DNA of 64,000 nt. Origin: Actinomycetota bacterium (GTDB lineage: Bacteria; Actinomycetota; Actinomycetes; Actinomycetales; Microbacteriaceae). This document shows positions 17,517 to 26,948 of the stretch, in pieces. Position 1 is the first letter of the stretch; every line of letters starts with the position of its first letter. Position numbers and translations under genes: made by a program. Under the pieces are notes generated by a model. The model ran no database searches. It was not told where the DNA came from and was given only the letters and a program-made list of their open reading frames with translations. The DNA is taken from NCBI GenBank assembly GCA_020160915.1, contig JAIUPK010000004.1:310001-374000 (forward strand). Reading direction: 5' to 3'.

Positions 17517-18746
17517 GTGACTGACGAGACGGCTCCGTGGGGCCGCGTTGATGAGACGGGCACCGTCTATGTGCGCGAGGCCGCTGGCGAGCGTGTAGTG
17601 GGGCAGTATCCCGACGGCACCCCCGAGGAGGCCCTCGCCTACTTCGAGCGAAAGTTCACCGAACTCGCCGGCCAGGTAACCCTGCTCGAGCAGCGCGTCA
17701 AGCGCGGCGCACCGGCGGCCGACGTGGCCAAGACGGTCAAGACGCTGGGCGCGAGCATCGCCGGAGCGAACGCTGTCGGTAATCTCGCGGCGCTGCAGGC
17801 ACGGATCGAGGCACTCGGCGGCACGGTGAGCGAGCTCACCGAGAAGCAGAGCGAGGAGGCCAAGGCGCTCGTTGCCCAGGCGCTCGCCGAGCGCGAGGCG
17901 ATGGTCGTCGAAGCCGAGACTCTGGCGGCACAGGACCCGGCGAAGGCCCAGTGGAAGCAGGTCACAGCGACCCTCGACGACATCTTCGCGCGCTGGCAGA
18001 AGCACCAGACCGACGGACCTCGCCTGCCTAAGAACGAATCCAACGAGCTCTGGAAGCGATTCAGGGCGGCCCGCGCCACGATCGACGGGCATCGCAAGGC
18101 ATTCTTCGCCGAGCTCGACAGCGTCCACAAGGATGCTCGGGCCACGAAGCAGGCACTCGTGGAGAAGGCCGAGGCGCTCATCTCGAAGGGCGCCGACGGC
18201 ATCCCTGCGTACCGCGCGCTTCTCGACGACTGGAAGGCCGCCGGACGCGCTGGCAAGAAGTTCGACGACGCACTGTGGGCGAAGTTCAAGGACGCGGGTG
18301 ACGCCCTCTACTCCGCGAAGTCGGAGATCGACGCCAAGGACAACGTCGAGTTCGAGGCGAACCTGGCACTCAAGCTCGAGCTGCTGGCCGAGGCGGAGCC
18401 GCTGATCTCGGAGACCGACCGGGTCAAGGCCAAGGAGGCGCTGCTGTCAATTCAGAAGCGCTGGGACAAGATCGGCAAGGTCCCGCGCGAGCAGGTCAAG
18501 GTCGTCGAGGATCGGCTGCGCAAGGTCGAGGCCGCGGTTCGCAAGCTCGACGAGGACCACTGGCAGCGCAACAATCCCGAACGGCAGCAGCGCGAAGAGG
18601 GCTTCCTCGGACAGCTCACCGAGGCGATCGCCAAGCTCGAGCGCGAGCTCGAGGCAGCGAAGGCCGGTGGCGACAAGAAGAAGATCGCCGAGGCCCAGGA
18701 GGCGCTCGACGCCCGCCGCGCGTGGCTCGGTGCGCTCAAGAACTAA
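17517..18746 (+). CDS. DUF349 domain coiled-coil protein
   Basis: 409 residues from GTG 17517; a second GTG 9 nt upstream (17508) is possible, but AAGG at 17505-17508 is better spaced for 17517. Repeated DUF349 helical units carry W...W...R patterns: AKAQWKQVTATLDDIFARWQ, ESNELWKRFRAARATIDGHRKAFF, IPAYRALLDDWKAAGRAGKKFDDALWAKFKDA. Ends in a coiled coil (LTEAIAKLERELEAAKAGGDKKK). The family is conserved in actinobacteria near rel and peptidyl-prolyl isomerase genes; the function is unknown. Confidence 0.88.
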   Translation: MTDETAPWGRVDETGTVYVREAAGERVVGQYPDGTPEEALAYFERKFTELAGQVTLLEQRVKRGAPAADVAKTVKTLGASIAGANAVGNLAALQARIEALGGTVSELTEKQSEEAKALVAQALAEREAMVVEAETLAAQDPAKAQWKQVTATLDDIFARWQKHQTDGPRLPKNESNELWKRFRAARATIDGHRKAFFAELDSVHKDARATKQALVEKAEALISKGADGIPAYRALLDDWKAAGRAGKKFDDALWAKFKDAGDALYSAKSEIDAKDNVEFEANLALKLELLAEAEPLISETDRVKAKEALLSIQKRWDKIGKVPREQVKVVEDRLRKVEAAVRKLDEDHWQRNNPERQQREEGFLGQLTEAIAKLERELEAAKAGGDKKKIAEAQEALDARRAWLGALKN

Positions 18747-18816
18747 CACCCTGCATTCGTGCACGGATTGGCGGCCCTGAGTAGTCGCGACGATCAGGGC
18801 TCGTCATGCTCGAAGG

Positions 18817-19365
18817 ATGACTCCGCACTCGCCCCTCGTCTTGTCCGCTGACGACCTCCCGCTCGCTGAGCTACTCGCGGCCCGGCTAGACGGCGAGGTC
18901 TTCGGCATCGGATCCGGCTTCGCATCGGTTGCTGAGCTGGAACAGCCTCAGCACCGAGCGGCCTCACTGGGGGCCGCCAACTCCCGCTTGATCGCGGAGC
19001 AGCGCACCGCGGCGTGGATCTGGGGAGTTCTGACGAGGGCGCCGGAACGCCACGAGTTCTGTTCGACCCTCACAGAGCGGGTCGCCCACCAGTCGTCACG
19101 TTTCATCACCGTGCGTGAGGTTGTGCTCGACCCCGACGACGTCGTCACCCTGGCGGGCCGACAGGTAACCACGCCCTTGCGCACCTGCTTGGATCTCGCG
19201 CGCTTCAGTTCCGAGTTCGGTCGGTCGGAGCGCGCGATGGTCCGAGACCTCATGAACCTCGCCGGAGTCGGAATGCTCGACTTCACCCGCCACCTCAACC
19301 GGCGACGCAACCTCCCGCACAAGACCGTGGCGCTCGCGAGGCTCACCGAGTGCGTTGCCGCTTAG
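18817..19365 (+). CDS. AbiEi-antitoxin-like protein, no partner toxin
   Basis: 182 residues. The middle and C-terminal part (REVVLDPDDVVTLAGRQVTTPLRTCLDLARFSSEFG) resembles the C-terminal region of AbiEi-type proteins with VTSPxRTxxDLAR. The usual N-terminal winged helix is not obvious, and no nucleotidyltransferase toxin (AbiEii) lies beside it, so a toxin-antitoxin role is not supported. Such orphan homologues are common in Microbacteriaceae. Start ATG 18817 has no good ribosome binding site. Its TAG interlocks with the rel TAA as TTAG (19362-19365). Confidence 0.6.
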   Translation: MTPHSPLVLSADDLPLAELLAARLDGEVFGIGSGFASVAELEQPQHRAASLGAANSRLIAEQRTAAWIWGVLTRAPERHEFCSTLTERVAHQSSRFITVREVVLDPDDVVTLAGRQVTTPLRTCLDLARFSSEFGRSERAMVRDLMNLAGVGMLDFTRHLNRRRNLPHKTVALARLTECVAA

Positions 19366-21608
19366 CCCGAGTTCACTCGATACACGTCGTACACGGCATC
19401 GATGCGACGTACGGCGTTGAGAACCCGGTCGAGGTGGGTCGTGTCACCCATCTCGAAGACGTAGCGGCTGAGGGCCAGCCGGTCGCTCGAGGTGGAGACG
19501 GTCGCCGACAGGATGTTGACGTGGTTCTCGCTGAGCACCCGCGTGATGTCAGACAGCAGCCCCGCCCGGTCGAGGGCTTCGACCTGGATCTGCACCAGGA
19601 ACAGCGTCTTCGAGGTGGGTGCCCACTCGACGTCGATCATGCGCTCGGGTTCCTGAAGCAGGGATGCCACGTTGTTGCAGTCACTTCGATGCACCGAGAC
19701 ACCTGCTCCCCGGGTGACGAACCCCACGATGTCGTCACCCGGCACGGGGGTGCAGCACTTGGCCAGTTTGACCAGGATGTCGGGGGCCCCGCGCACGAGA
19801 ACTCCGGAGTCGCTGTTCTTGAGCGCGCGACTTCTGCCCTTGGGCGCGAACTCGATGTCCGAATCCTCGGTCTCAGCCTCGCTGTGCAGCGACGCGAGAA
19901 CCTTCTCGATCACGGACTGCGTCGACACGTGCCCCTCGCCGACGGCGGCGTAGAGGGCCGAAACGTCGTCGTAGCGCATCTGTGCCGCCACCTCGGCGAA
20001 CGAGTCCTGGCTCATGAGCTTCTGAAGCGGGAGATTCTGCTTGCGCATGGCGCGGGCGATCGCATCCTTGCCCTGCTCGATTGCCTCCTCGCGGCGCTCC
20101 TTCGTGAACCAGGCCCTGATCTTGTTGCGGGCGCGCGTGCTCTTGACGAAGTTCAGCCAGTCCTGGCTGGGCCCAGCATCCGGGCTCTTCGAGGTGAAGA
20201 CCTCGACCGAGTCGCCACTGTTGAGCGCGCTCTCGAGCGGAACCAGACGACCGTTGACCTTGGCACCCATGGTGCGGTGACCGACCTCGGTGTGCACGGC
20301 ATAGGCGAAGTCGACGGGCGTTGCCCCGGCAGGAAGGCCGATGACCTTGCCCTGCGGGGTGAAGACGTAAACCTCTTTGGCGCCGATCTCGAAGCGGAGG
20401 CTATCGAGGAACTCCCCCGGGTCCTCGGTTTCGGACTGCCAGTCGGTGATGTGCGCGAGCCAGGCCATGTCAGCGTCGTCGTGGCGACCGCCGGCGTCCT
20501 CCCCCTTGGCGCGAGCCTTGTACTTCCAGTGCGCTGCGACACCGAACTCCGCGCGCTGGTGCATCTCATGGGTACGGATCTGAATCTCGACAGCGCGGCC
20601 CTCGGGACCGATCACCGTCGTGTGCAGCGACTGGTAGAGATTGAACTTCGGGGTGGCGATGTAGTCCTTGAACCGTCCCGGGATCGGGTTCCAGCGGGCG
20701 TGGATCGACCCCAGTACGGCGTAGCAGTCGCGCACGGAGTTCACCAGCACCCGAATGCCGACGAGGTCGTAGATCTCGTCGAACTCGCGGCCGCGCACGA
20801 TCATCTTCTGATAGATCGAGTAGTACTGCTTGGGCCGACCTGCGACGCTGCCCTTGATCTTCGCCGCCTTGAGATCGTCGTTCACGGCGTCGATGACCTG
20901 CTGCACGAACTGTTCGCGTTGCGGCGTGCGCTTGGAGACCAGGCTCTCGATCTCCACGTAGAGCTTCGGCTGGAGCACCGCGAACGACAGGTCCTCAAGC
21001 TCGAGCTTGATCGCCTGAATACCCAGGCGGTGGGCCAGCGGTGCGTAGATCTCCAGAGTCTCCTGCGCCTTGCGAGTCGCGGATGCCTCCTCCACGAACC
21101 CCCAGGTTCGCGCGTTGTGCAGGCGGTCGGCGAGCTTGATGACGAGCACACGGATGTCCTTGGACATCGCCACGATCATCTTGCGCACGGTCTCGGCCTG
21201 GGCGCTGTCACCGTACTTGACCTTGTCGAGCTTGGTGACGCCATCCACGAGCATGGCAATCTCTTCGCCGAAGTCCTTGCGGAGCATCTCGAGGGTGTAG
21301 GCGGTGTCCTCGACCGTGTCGTGCAGCAGCGCCGCCGCGAGTGTCTTCGCTCCGATCCCCAGGTCGGCGAGGATCTGGGCCACCGCGATGGGGTGGGTGA
21401 TGTAGGGCTCACCGCTCTTGCGCTTCTGGCCCGAATGAGCTCTCTCCGCAGCGGTGTACGCCCGCTCGATCAGGGCAATATCCGCTTTCGGATGATGCGT
21501 GCGCACCGTCTTGATCAGCCGGTCGACTGCACCCGAAGGCTGGGCGCGCGAGAAGATGCGAGGCAGGAGGGTGCGCAGCGAAGCGGCGCTCTGCGTGGTC
21601 TCCGTCAT
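19362..21608 (-). CDS. rel: Bifunctional (p)ppGpp synthetase/hydrolase (Rel)
   Basis: 748 residues. HD hydrolase domain with ALLHDTVEDT (HDxxED intact) and ADRLHNARTWGF; synthetase domain with DEIYDLVGIRVLV and GRFKDYIATPKFNLYQSLHT, where RFKD (RxKD class) marks bifunctional Rel rather than synthetase-only RelA. Then TGS (EVYVFTPQGKVIGLPAGATPVDFAYAVHT), a zinc-finger/helical part with KLAKCCTPVPGD, and an ACT domain from about residue 670. The stringent response regulator of this organism. A GGAGG site precedes the ATG. Confidence 0.97.
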   Translation of the reverse strand: MTETTQSAASLRTLLPRIFSRAQPSGAVDRLIKTVRTHHPKADIALIERAYTAAERAHSGQKRKSGEPYITHPIAVAQILADLGIGAKTLAAALLHDTVEDTAYTLEMLRKDFGEEIAMLVDGVTKLDKVKYGDSAQAETVRKMIVAMSKDIRVLVIKLADRLHNARTWGFVEEASATRKAQETLEIYAPLAHRLGIQAIKLELEDLSFAVLQPKLYVEIESLVSKRTPQREQFVQQVIDAVNDDLKAAKIKGSVAGRPKQYYSIYQKMIVRGREFDEIYDLVGIRVLVNSVRDCYAVLGSIHARWNPIPGRFKDYIATPKFNLYQSLHTTVIGPEGRAVEIQIRTHEMHQRAEFGVAAHWKYKARAKGEDAGGRHDDADMAWLAHITDWQSETEDPGEFLDSLRFEIGAKEVYVFTPQGKVIGLPAGATPVDFAYAVHTEVGHRTMGAKVNGRLVPLESALNSGDSVEVFTSKSPDAGPSQDWLNFVKSTRARNKIRAWFTKERREEAIEQGKDAIARAMRKQNLPLQKLMSQDSFAEVAAQMRYDDVSALYAAVGEGHVSTQSVIEKVLASLHSEAETEDSDIEFAPKGRSRALKNSDSGVLVRGAPDILVKLAKCCTPVPGDDIVGFVTRGAGVSVHRSDCNNVASLLQEPERMIDVEWAPTSKTLFLVQIQVEALDRAGLLSDITRVLSENHVNILSATVSTSSDRLALSRYVFEMGDTTHLDRVLNAVRRIDAVYDVYRVNSG

Positions 21609-21627
21609 GCGCGCACCTCCACCATTG

Positions 21628-21633
21628 ATTCTA
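21628..21633 (-). promoter_or_regulatory. Predicted -10 box of rel, overlapping the rhodanese stop codon
   Basis: TAGAAT on the minus strand begins with the TAG of the rhodanese gene. It would start a transcript near 21621 with a leader of about 13-20 nt holding GGAGG, giving rel an internal promoter. Confidence 0.35.
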
Positions 21634-21969
21634 GGTTGCGGAGGATTGCACTACCTCGCCACCGGCGGCCCGCCAGGCCATCATCCCGCCCGCGACGTTG
21701 ATGGCTTCGAGATCCAGAGAACGCAGGTACGCAGTCACGCGCTCGGACCGAGCCCCGCTGTGGCACACCACGTAGACGGCTCGATCGTCGGGGACCTCAG
21801 CGATCCGCTCCTGGATTGTCGACATCGGCAGCAGGTGGGCGCCGGGTGCATGCCCCGCATCCCATTCATTCTGCTCCCGAACGTCGAGCAGGTAGCCGCC
21901 GTCCGCCACGAGCGCAATTGCGTCCTCGACCTCGATCTCGGTCGCCCCTGCGCCGGCAACGGATGTCAT
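21631..21969 (-). CDS. Single-domain rhodanese-like protein
   Basis: 112 residues from ATG 21969, 4 bp after the secF stop. One rhodanese fold: VEDAIALVADGGYLLDVREQNEWDAGHAPGAHLLPM, then the active loop VVCHSGARSERV with the catalytic Cys. Sulfur or persulfide transfer is the family role; the partner is unknown. In many actinobacteria apt (adenine phosphoribosyltransferase) occupies this spot between secF and rel; here it is a rhodanese. Confidence 0.9.
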   Translation of the reverse strand: MTSVAGAGATEIEVEDAIALVADGGYLLDVREQNEWDAGHAPGAHLLPMSTIQERIAEVPDDRAVYVVCHSGARSERVTAYLRSLDLEAINVAGGMMAWRAAGGEVVQSSAT

Positions 21970-21973
21970 GAGA

Positions 21974-22963
21974 TCAGCGAACCGCGCCCGTGGTGGAGCG
22001 TGACGTGTTCGCAACGACCTTCTTGGTCGACTTGGCGATCTCAGGCTCCTTCTCCCGCAGCTGCGAGTAGAACGGCGCACCGATGAAGATCGTCGAGTAC
22101 GTGCCCACCAGAATTCCCACGAACAACGCGAGCGAGATGTCACGCAGCGTTCCCGCGCCCAGCAGGGTCGTTCCGATGAAGAGGATCGCGCCGACCGGAA
22201 GGGCCGCAACAACACCGGTGTTGATGGATCGCACCAGAGTCTGGTTGACGGCGAGGTTGACCGACTCGGCGAATGTGCGACCGGATCCCTCACTCGTGTT
22301 CTCGCGGATCTTGTCGAATACCACGACAGTGTCGTAGAGCGAGTAGCCGAGAATCGTGAGGAAACCGATCACCGCGGCCGGGGTGATCTCGAAGCCGAAG
22401 GCGCCGTAGACACCGACCGTGATGATCATGTCGTGGAACAGGGACACGATCGCTGCCAGCGACATCTTCCACGTGCGGAAGTAGATCGCCATCAGGATTG
22501 CGGCCAGGGCGACGAAGACGATGAGCGCCCGAACAGCTGCGCCGGTGATATCAGCGCCCCACGATGGGCCGATGAACGACGACGTCACCTGGTCGGCGGG
22601 CACGTCGTACGCCGCGGCCAGCGAATCGCGCACGGCCGTCGACTGGTCGGTCGTGAGTTGCTCGGTCTGCACCCGCACCGAATCGGTGCCGACGATCGAG
22701 ACGCGCGGCGTCGCATCCGGCACCACACTCGTGACGGCGTCGGAGGCGACCTGCTGGTCTACGTGGGCGACACCGGAGATCTGGAACTCCGACCCACCGC
22801 TGAACTCGATACCGAAGACGAAACCGCCCCGCAGGATCGGAAGCAGGATCGAGAGGCCGATCATCACGAATGCGATCGTGTACCAGATGCGACGTCGCCC
22901 GACGAAGTTGAACGAGCGCTCGCCCGTGTACAGGTCATTGCCGAACTTGGCGAAACTGGCCAT
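21974..22963 (-). CDS. secF: Protein translocase subunit SecF
   Basis: 329 residues, six membrane helices. Signature segments are GIEFSGGSEFQI in the first periplasmic loop, LFHDMIITVGVYGAFGFEITPAAVIGFLTILGYSLYDTVVVFDKIREN, and NQTLVRSINTGVVAALPVGAI. With SecD it uses the proton gradient to finish export through SecYEG. The ATG overlaps the secD stop by one base (TGATG). Confidence 0.97.
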   Translation of the reverse strand: MASFAKFGNDLYTGERSFNFVGRRRIWYTIAFVMIGLSILLPILRGGFVFGIEFSGGSEFQISGVAHVDQQVASDAVTSVVPDATPRVSIVGTDSVRVQTEQLTTDQSTAVRDSLAAAYDVPADQVTSSFIGPSWGADITGAAVRALIVFVALAAILMAIYFRTWKMSLAAIVSLFHDMIITVGVYGAFGFEITPAAVIGFLTILGYSLYDTVVVFDKIRENTSEGSGRTFAESVNLAVNQTLVRSINTGVVAALPVGAILFIGTTLLGAGTLRDISLALFVGILVGTYSTIFIGAPFYSQLREKEPEIAKSTKKVVANTSRSTTGAVR

Positions 22964-24672
22964 CAGGACTCCCCTCCGTCGGTCTTCGTACTGGATCCGG
23001 AGCTGAGCTCTGCGGCCTTGCGCTCGGCGATGGTCTGGCGGCGAGCTGCCTCGCGGCTGGCGCCATCCTTCTTCGCCGTAGTGACCGGGGCACGGAACTG
23101 CGCGCGCCCACGATAGACGGCACCCAGAGCGGTGGGGTCAAGTCCGCTGAGCGGATGCCCGCTCGAGAAGAACCGCGTCGTAGCCATGAGTTGCAGTATC
23201 GGGTGGGTGAACAGGATCACGACGAGCACGTCGATCACGGTGGTGATACCCAAGGTCAGAGCGAACCCCTGAACGTTGCCGACGGCGAGCACGAAGAGCA
23301 CGACCGCCGACAGCAGGTTGACCGCCTTGGCCGCGTAGATGGTGCGCAGCGCGCGCTTCCACCCCGACTCCACCGAGGAGACGAGACTCTTCCCGTCACG
23401 CAGCTCGTCGCGTATTCGTTCGAAGTAGACGATGAACGAGTCAGCGGTGAATCCGATCGCGACGATGAGCCCGGCGACGCCAGCAAGCGACAGGCGGTAG
23501 CCATAACGCCACGACAGAAGGATGATCACCAGATAGGTCAGCACTGCCGCGATCACGAGGGATGCGACAGTGACCATACCCAACAGTCGGTACTGGAACA
23601 GCGAGTAGATCACGACCAGCACGAGGCCGATGAGGCCGGCGATGAGACCGCTGAACAGCTGGGTGGATCCGAGCGTGGCCGAGATAACCTCGGAACTCTG
23701 TACCGTGAAGCCGATCGGCAGAGCGCCGAACTTCAGCTGATCGGCGAGAGTCTTCGCGCTCTGCTGCGTGAACGAGCCGCTGATCTGAGGCTTGCCGTCG
23801 GTGATGATGCCCTGCGTGGTCGGTGCCGAGATCACCCGGCCATCCAGCACGATCGCGAAGCGGTTGCGCGGGTCGGTCTGCGGGAAGCCATAGAGGCGCT
23901 CCGTCACCTTCGCGAAATTCTGGGTTCCCTCGTCGTTGAACGTGATGAACACGCCCCACTGGCCGGTGCTGACACCCTGGCTGTTCATGATCAGGCCGCT
24001 CGTCGCGTCGGAGATCGTGTCACCGGTGACCTCAACGGGTCCGAGAATGTACTTGTAGCTGCCGTCAGTCTCGCAAGTGATCAGGGGTTCATCGGCGGGA
24101 GCGACGTTCGTATTTGCCTGGTCGAGGCTCGCGCAGTCGAAGTTCTGGAATTCGGCGTACAGCGCCTCGGTGACCCAGCTCGGGTCTGATGCATCCGTCG
24201 GGCTGGCGGTGGGGGTAGTCGAGAGCCCCTCGGTCGGAACCGGAGTGGGTGTCGAGCCGTCGGCGGCACTCGTGGCTGCGACATCCGTGAAGATCACCGG
24301 TCGGAACTCGAGCTTGGCCGAGGCCTCGATACGGCGAAGGGTCTCTTCGTCGGGCACACCGGGGATCGAGACGACGATGTTCTGCGAACCCTCGGTGCTG
24401 ATCTCGGCCTCGGACACACCCGCTGCGTCGATGCGCTGACGGATGATCGACACAGCCTGATTGAGCTGCTCCTGGCTGACGGTCTCACCGCTCTCGAGCT
24501 TGGGCGCGAGACGGATCTGCGTGCCACCCTCGAGGTCGAGGCCGAGCTTCGGGGCCCACGAGCTGCCCCCGAAGATCACGCCGGCGGCGTTGATCGCGAT
24601 GAGGCCCGCGATGATGACGCCGAGCCACGTGAGCGAACGCCACGCCTTCTTCACGGGGGTAGATCTGGCCAC
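22963..24672 (-). CDS. secD: Protein translocase subunit SecD
   Basis: 569 residues from GTG 24672. First helix at about 12-35, then GLDLEGGTQIRLAP, a large periplasmic P1 region with a low-complexity Pro/Thr/Ser insertion near 155-180 (TPTPVPTEGLSTTPTASPTD), and five C-terminal helices with GLTADSFIVYFERIRDE-like GFTADSFIVYFERIRDELRDG. Works with SecF and YajC. Two stem-loops lie in the 105-bp gap behind yajC, which could set the yajC:secD ratio. Confidence 0.97.
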   Translation of the reverse strand: MARSTPVKKAWRSLTWLGVIIAGLIAINAAGVIFGGSSWAPKLGLDLEGGTQIRLAPKLESGETVSQEQLNQAVSIIRQRIDAAGVSEAEISTEGSQNIVVSIPGVPDEETLRRIEASAKLEFRPVIFTDVAATSAADGSTPTPVPTEGLSTTPTASPTDASDPSWVTEALYAEFQNFDCASLDQANTNVAPADEPLITCETDGSYKYILGPVEVTGDTISDATSGLIMNSQGVSTGQWGVFITFNDEGTQNFAKVTERLYGFPQTDPRNRFAIVLDGRVISAPTTQGIITDGKPQISGSFTQQSAKTLADQLKFGALPIGFTVQSSEVISATLGSTQLFSGLIAGLIGLVLVVIYSLFQYRLLGMVTVASLVIAAVLTYLVIILLSWRYGYRLSLAGVAGLIVAIGFTADSFIVYFERIRDELRDGKSLVSSVESGWKRALRTIYAAKAVNLLSAVVLFVLAVGNVQGFALTLGITTVIDVLVVILFTHPILQLMATTRFFSSGHPLSGLDPTALGAVYRGRAQFRAPVTTAKKDGASREAARRQTIAERKAAELSSGSSTKTDGGES

Positions 24673-24704
24673 CGGCTATTACTCAGCTTTCTCTGTGTGG
24701 TGCG

Positions 24705-24724
24705 TCGGGTGCGCGGGCACCCGA
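24705..24724. repeat. Stem-loop 2 between yajC and secD
   Basis: TCGGGTGC pairs with GCACCCGA over a 4-nt loop, a perfect 8-bp stem. No U-run follows on the minus strand, so it is more likely an mRNA processing or stability element than an intrinsic terminator. Confidence 0.55.
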
Positions 24725-24726
24725 AA

Positions 24727-24764
24727 GTGCCAGCCACGGCCGGTGAGGGCGCGGTGGCTAGCAC
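24727..24764. repeat. Stem-loop 1 between yajC and secD
   Basis: GTGCCAGCCAC and GTGGCTAGCAC form an 11-bp stem with one mismatch around a 16-nt loop. On the minus strand it is followed by TTTCGGG and then stem-loop 2. Confidence 0.55.
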
Positions 24765-24777
24765 CCAAGGGTAGTGG

Positions 24778-25227
24778 TTATTCGCCGGCCTTTTTCGTCG
24801 TGCGACGCGGCTTCTTGGCCTCGTCGGTCACGCGCTCGCCATAGGCGGGCTCAGCGAGCGGGATGGCGCTGTCCTCGTTGAGCTTGACGCGGTCGCGCTC
24901 CTCGGCCTCACGGTTGGCGATGGCCATGGCCTCCTCGACGGAGCGAGGGGCGTTGGGGTCGATGTCGTCGGCGGTGACGACCTTCGCGATGGTCTGGCTG
25001 TGCACGCGCACCACGGTGCCGGGGGCGACCTCGACCTCGGCGACCTTGGTCACGTCATCCAGCGACTTGAGGGTTCCGAACAGGCCGAAGTTGGTCATGA
25101 TCTCGGCGCCGGGAACGATCTGCGAACGCAGTTCCTCCTGCTGGGCCTTGCGCTTGCGGCTGTTGCGGAACATGAAGAAAACAAGCACCGCAAGAATGAC
25201 GAGCATTCCAATAGTCAACGGATCCAT
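24778..25227 (-). CDS. yajC: Preprotein translocase subunit YajC
   Basis: 149 residues: one membrane helix at about 4-20 (IGMLVILAVLVFFMFRN), a basic turn NSRKRKAQQEELRSQI, the conserved PGAEIMTNFGLFGTL beta segment, and a longer-than-usual charged tail ending AKKPRRTTKKAGE. Accessory subunit of the SecDF complex. GGAAGG lies just upstream of the ATG. Order ruvC-ruvA-ruvB-yajC-secD-secF is standard for actinobacteria. Confidence 0.94.
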   Translation of the reverse strand: MDPLTIGMLVILAVLVFFMFRNSRKRKAQQEELRSQIVPGAEIMTNFGLFGTLKSLDDVTKVAEVEVAPGTVVRVHSQTIAKVVTADDIDPNAPRSVEEAMAIANREAEERDRVKLNEDSAIPLAEPAYGERVTDEAKKPRRTTKKAGE

Positions 25228-25293
25228 GGGTTACCTTCCGAGAGGGAGTCTGACCGGCAAGCCTAGTGAAGCTCGCTGAGCGGTCCTTGAGAA

Positions 25294-26337
25294 TTATAGG
25301 TCATCCCCGAAGAGCCCCAGGGTGGCGTGCTCGGCTCGGGGTGGCGTCATCCCGAAGTGCTTCCATGCCGCTCGGCTGGCGACCCGCCCGCGGGGAGTGC
25401 GCGTCAGAAGGCCGATGCGCACCAGGAACGGTTCGACCACAGACTCGATCGTCTCCGATTCCTCGCCCACCGAGACAGCGAGGGTGTTGAGTCCCACCGG
25501 TCCGCCGTCGAAACGACTGAGCACCGTGCGCATCACGGCCCGGTCCAGACGGTCGAGCCCGAGCTCATCGACGTCGTAGAGCTCGAGGGCCGCGTGCACG
25601 GCGTCGATACCAGCCCCGGATCCCTTCACGAGCGCGTAGTCGCGCACTCGTCGCAGCAGCCGGTTGGCGATGCGTGGAGTACCCCTGCACCGCCCGGCGA
25701 TCTCGGCGAGGGCCGCCTTGTCGATGTCCAGCTCGAGCAGCCGGGCCGCCCGCTCGAGTACCTGCTCCAGCTCCGCGTCGTCATAGAACTCGAGGTGGGC
25801 GGTGAACCCGAACCGGTCGCGCAGGGGGTTCGGTAGAAGGCCGGACCGCGTCGTCGCTCCCACGAGGGTGAACGGCGAGAGATCGAGCGGAATCGACGTT
25901 GCGCCCGCCCCCTTACCGACCATGATGTCGATGCGGAAGTCCTCCATCGCGAGGTAGAGCATCTCCTCGGCCGAGCGCGCCATGCGGTGAATCTCGTCGA
26001 TGAAGAGAACCTCGCCGGGCACGAGCGACGACAGCACGGCCGCCAGATCGCCCGCGTGCTGGATGGCGGGACCACTCGACATGCGCAGCGGTCGGCCGCT
26101 CTCGTGAGCGACGATCATCGCCAAGGTGGTCTTGCCGAGCCCGGGTGGGCCCGCCAGAAGGATGTGATCGGGGGTGCGGTTCTGCATCGCCGCTGCCTGA
26201 AGAAGAAGCTGGAGCTGGCCGCGCACCTTGGTCTGACCGATGAACTCCGCGAGCGAGCGCGGCCGCAGGGCACCCTCGAAGGCCAGCTCGGCCTCCGACT
26301 CAGGCGTCGGACGGATGATCGACTCCGGTTCGGTCAT
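25294..26337 (-). CDS. ruvB: Holliday junction branch migration ATPase RuvB
   Basis: 347 residues. Walker A GPPGLGKT at 63-70, Walker [10 protein letters not shown], sensor [19 protein letters not shown] with the arginine finger region, and a C-terminal winged helix ([22 protein letters not shown]). Forms the hexameric motor of RuvAB. The ATG overlaps the ruvA stop (ATGA, 26337-26334). GC-rich N-terminal extension of about 20 residues before [13 protein letters not shown] is normal. Confidence 0.98.
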   Translation of the reverse strand: MTEPESIIRPTPESEAELAFEGALRPRSLAEFIGQTKVRGQLQLLLQAAAMQNRTPDHILLAGPPGLGKTTLAMIVAHESGRPLRMSSGPAIQHAGDLAAVLSSLVPGEVLFIDEIHRMARSAEEMLYLAMEDFRIDIMVGKGAGATSIPLDLSPFTLVGATTRSGLLPNPLRDRFGFTAHLEFYDDAELEQVLERAARLLELDIDKAALAEIAGRCRGTPRIANRLLRRVRDYALVKGSGAGIDAVHAALELYDVDELGLDRLDRAVMRTVLSRFDGGPVGLNTLAVSVGEESETIESVVEPFLVRIGLLTRTPRGRVASRAAWKHFGMTPPRAEHATLGLFGDDL

Positions 26338-26948
26338 TGCGAGTTCACCGCCTGGGGTCCGAGCGCGGCCAGGGCGAGCCGAAGTAGAGCCGGAACCGAT
26401 TCACGATCGGAGTCGGACGCGCCGAGCAGAGCATCCTCGACCGCTTGCGCAGCGACACGTTCGGGCCAGCCGAGTCCGGTCAACGCGATGGCGACGTTCT
26501 CGCTGACGGTGCTGGAGCGAGAGGTGGCGGATGCCCGTGCCGCGGGCACCACGAGCAGCTTGCCCGCCAGCGACACGACGATCAGCTTGGCCGTCTTGGG
26601 CCCGATACCGGACACCTTCCTGAAGGCAGCATCGTCTTCGACGGCGACGGCCTGGGCTATCTCCCCCGGGCTCATGGCGGCGAGCACGCCCATCGCGCTC
26701 TTCGGGCCGACTCCCGTCACCCCGCGGAGCAGGTCGAACACTGCCAGCTCGTCTGCCTCCGAGAATCCGTACAGCGAGAGATCGTCCTCCCGCACGATGA
26801 GCGCCGTGCGCACGGTCGCCTCATTACCAACTCGAAGCGACAGCGCGTGCTGTGGGGTGACCTGCACGCTGAGTCCGACGCCACCGACCTCGATCACGAC
26901 AGTCGTTCCGGCGGCCGCGAGAACTGTGCCCCGAACCGAGGAGATCAC
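26334..26948 (-). CDS. ruvA: Holliday junction DNA-binding protein RuvA
   Basis: 204 residues from GTG 26948, which overlaps the ruvC stop as GTGA. N-terminal OB fold ([29 protein letters not shown]), two helix-hairpin-helix motifs ([18 protein letters not shown] and [17 protein letters not shown]), and the C-terminal domain III that contacts RuvB. Upstream codons to 27044 lie inside ruvC and are rejected. Confidence 0.97.
   Translation of the reverse strand: MISSVRGTVLAAAGTTVVIEVGGVGLSVQVTPQHALSLRVGNEATVRTALIVREDDLSLYGFSEADELAVFDLLRGVTGVGPKSAMGVLAAMSPGEIAQAVAVEDDAAFRKVSGIGPKTAKLIVVSLAGKLLVVPAARASATSRSSTVSENVAIALTGLGWPERVAAQAVEDALLGASDSDRESVPALLRLALAALGPQAVNSQ

Noticed and set aside
18817-19365. 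Possible type IV toxin-antitoxin system
   Set aside because: Only a weak AbiEi-like protein is present. No AbiEii nucleotidyltransferase lies next to it.
19350-21701. 783-codon open frame opposite rel
   Set aside because: Shadow of the real gene on the other strand; high GC suppresses stops, and the translation is His/Arg/Glu-rich without any domain.
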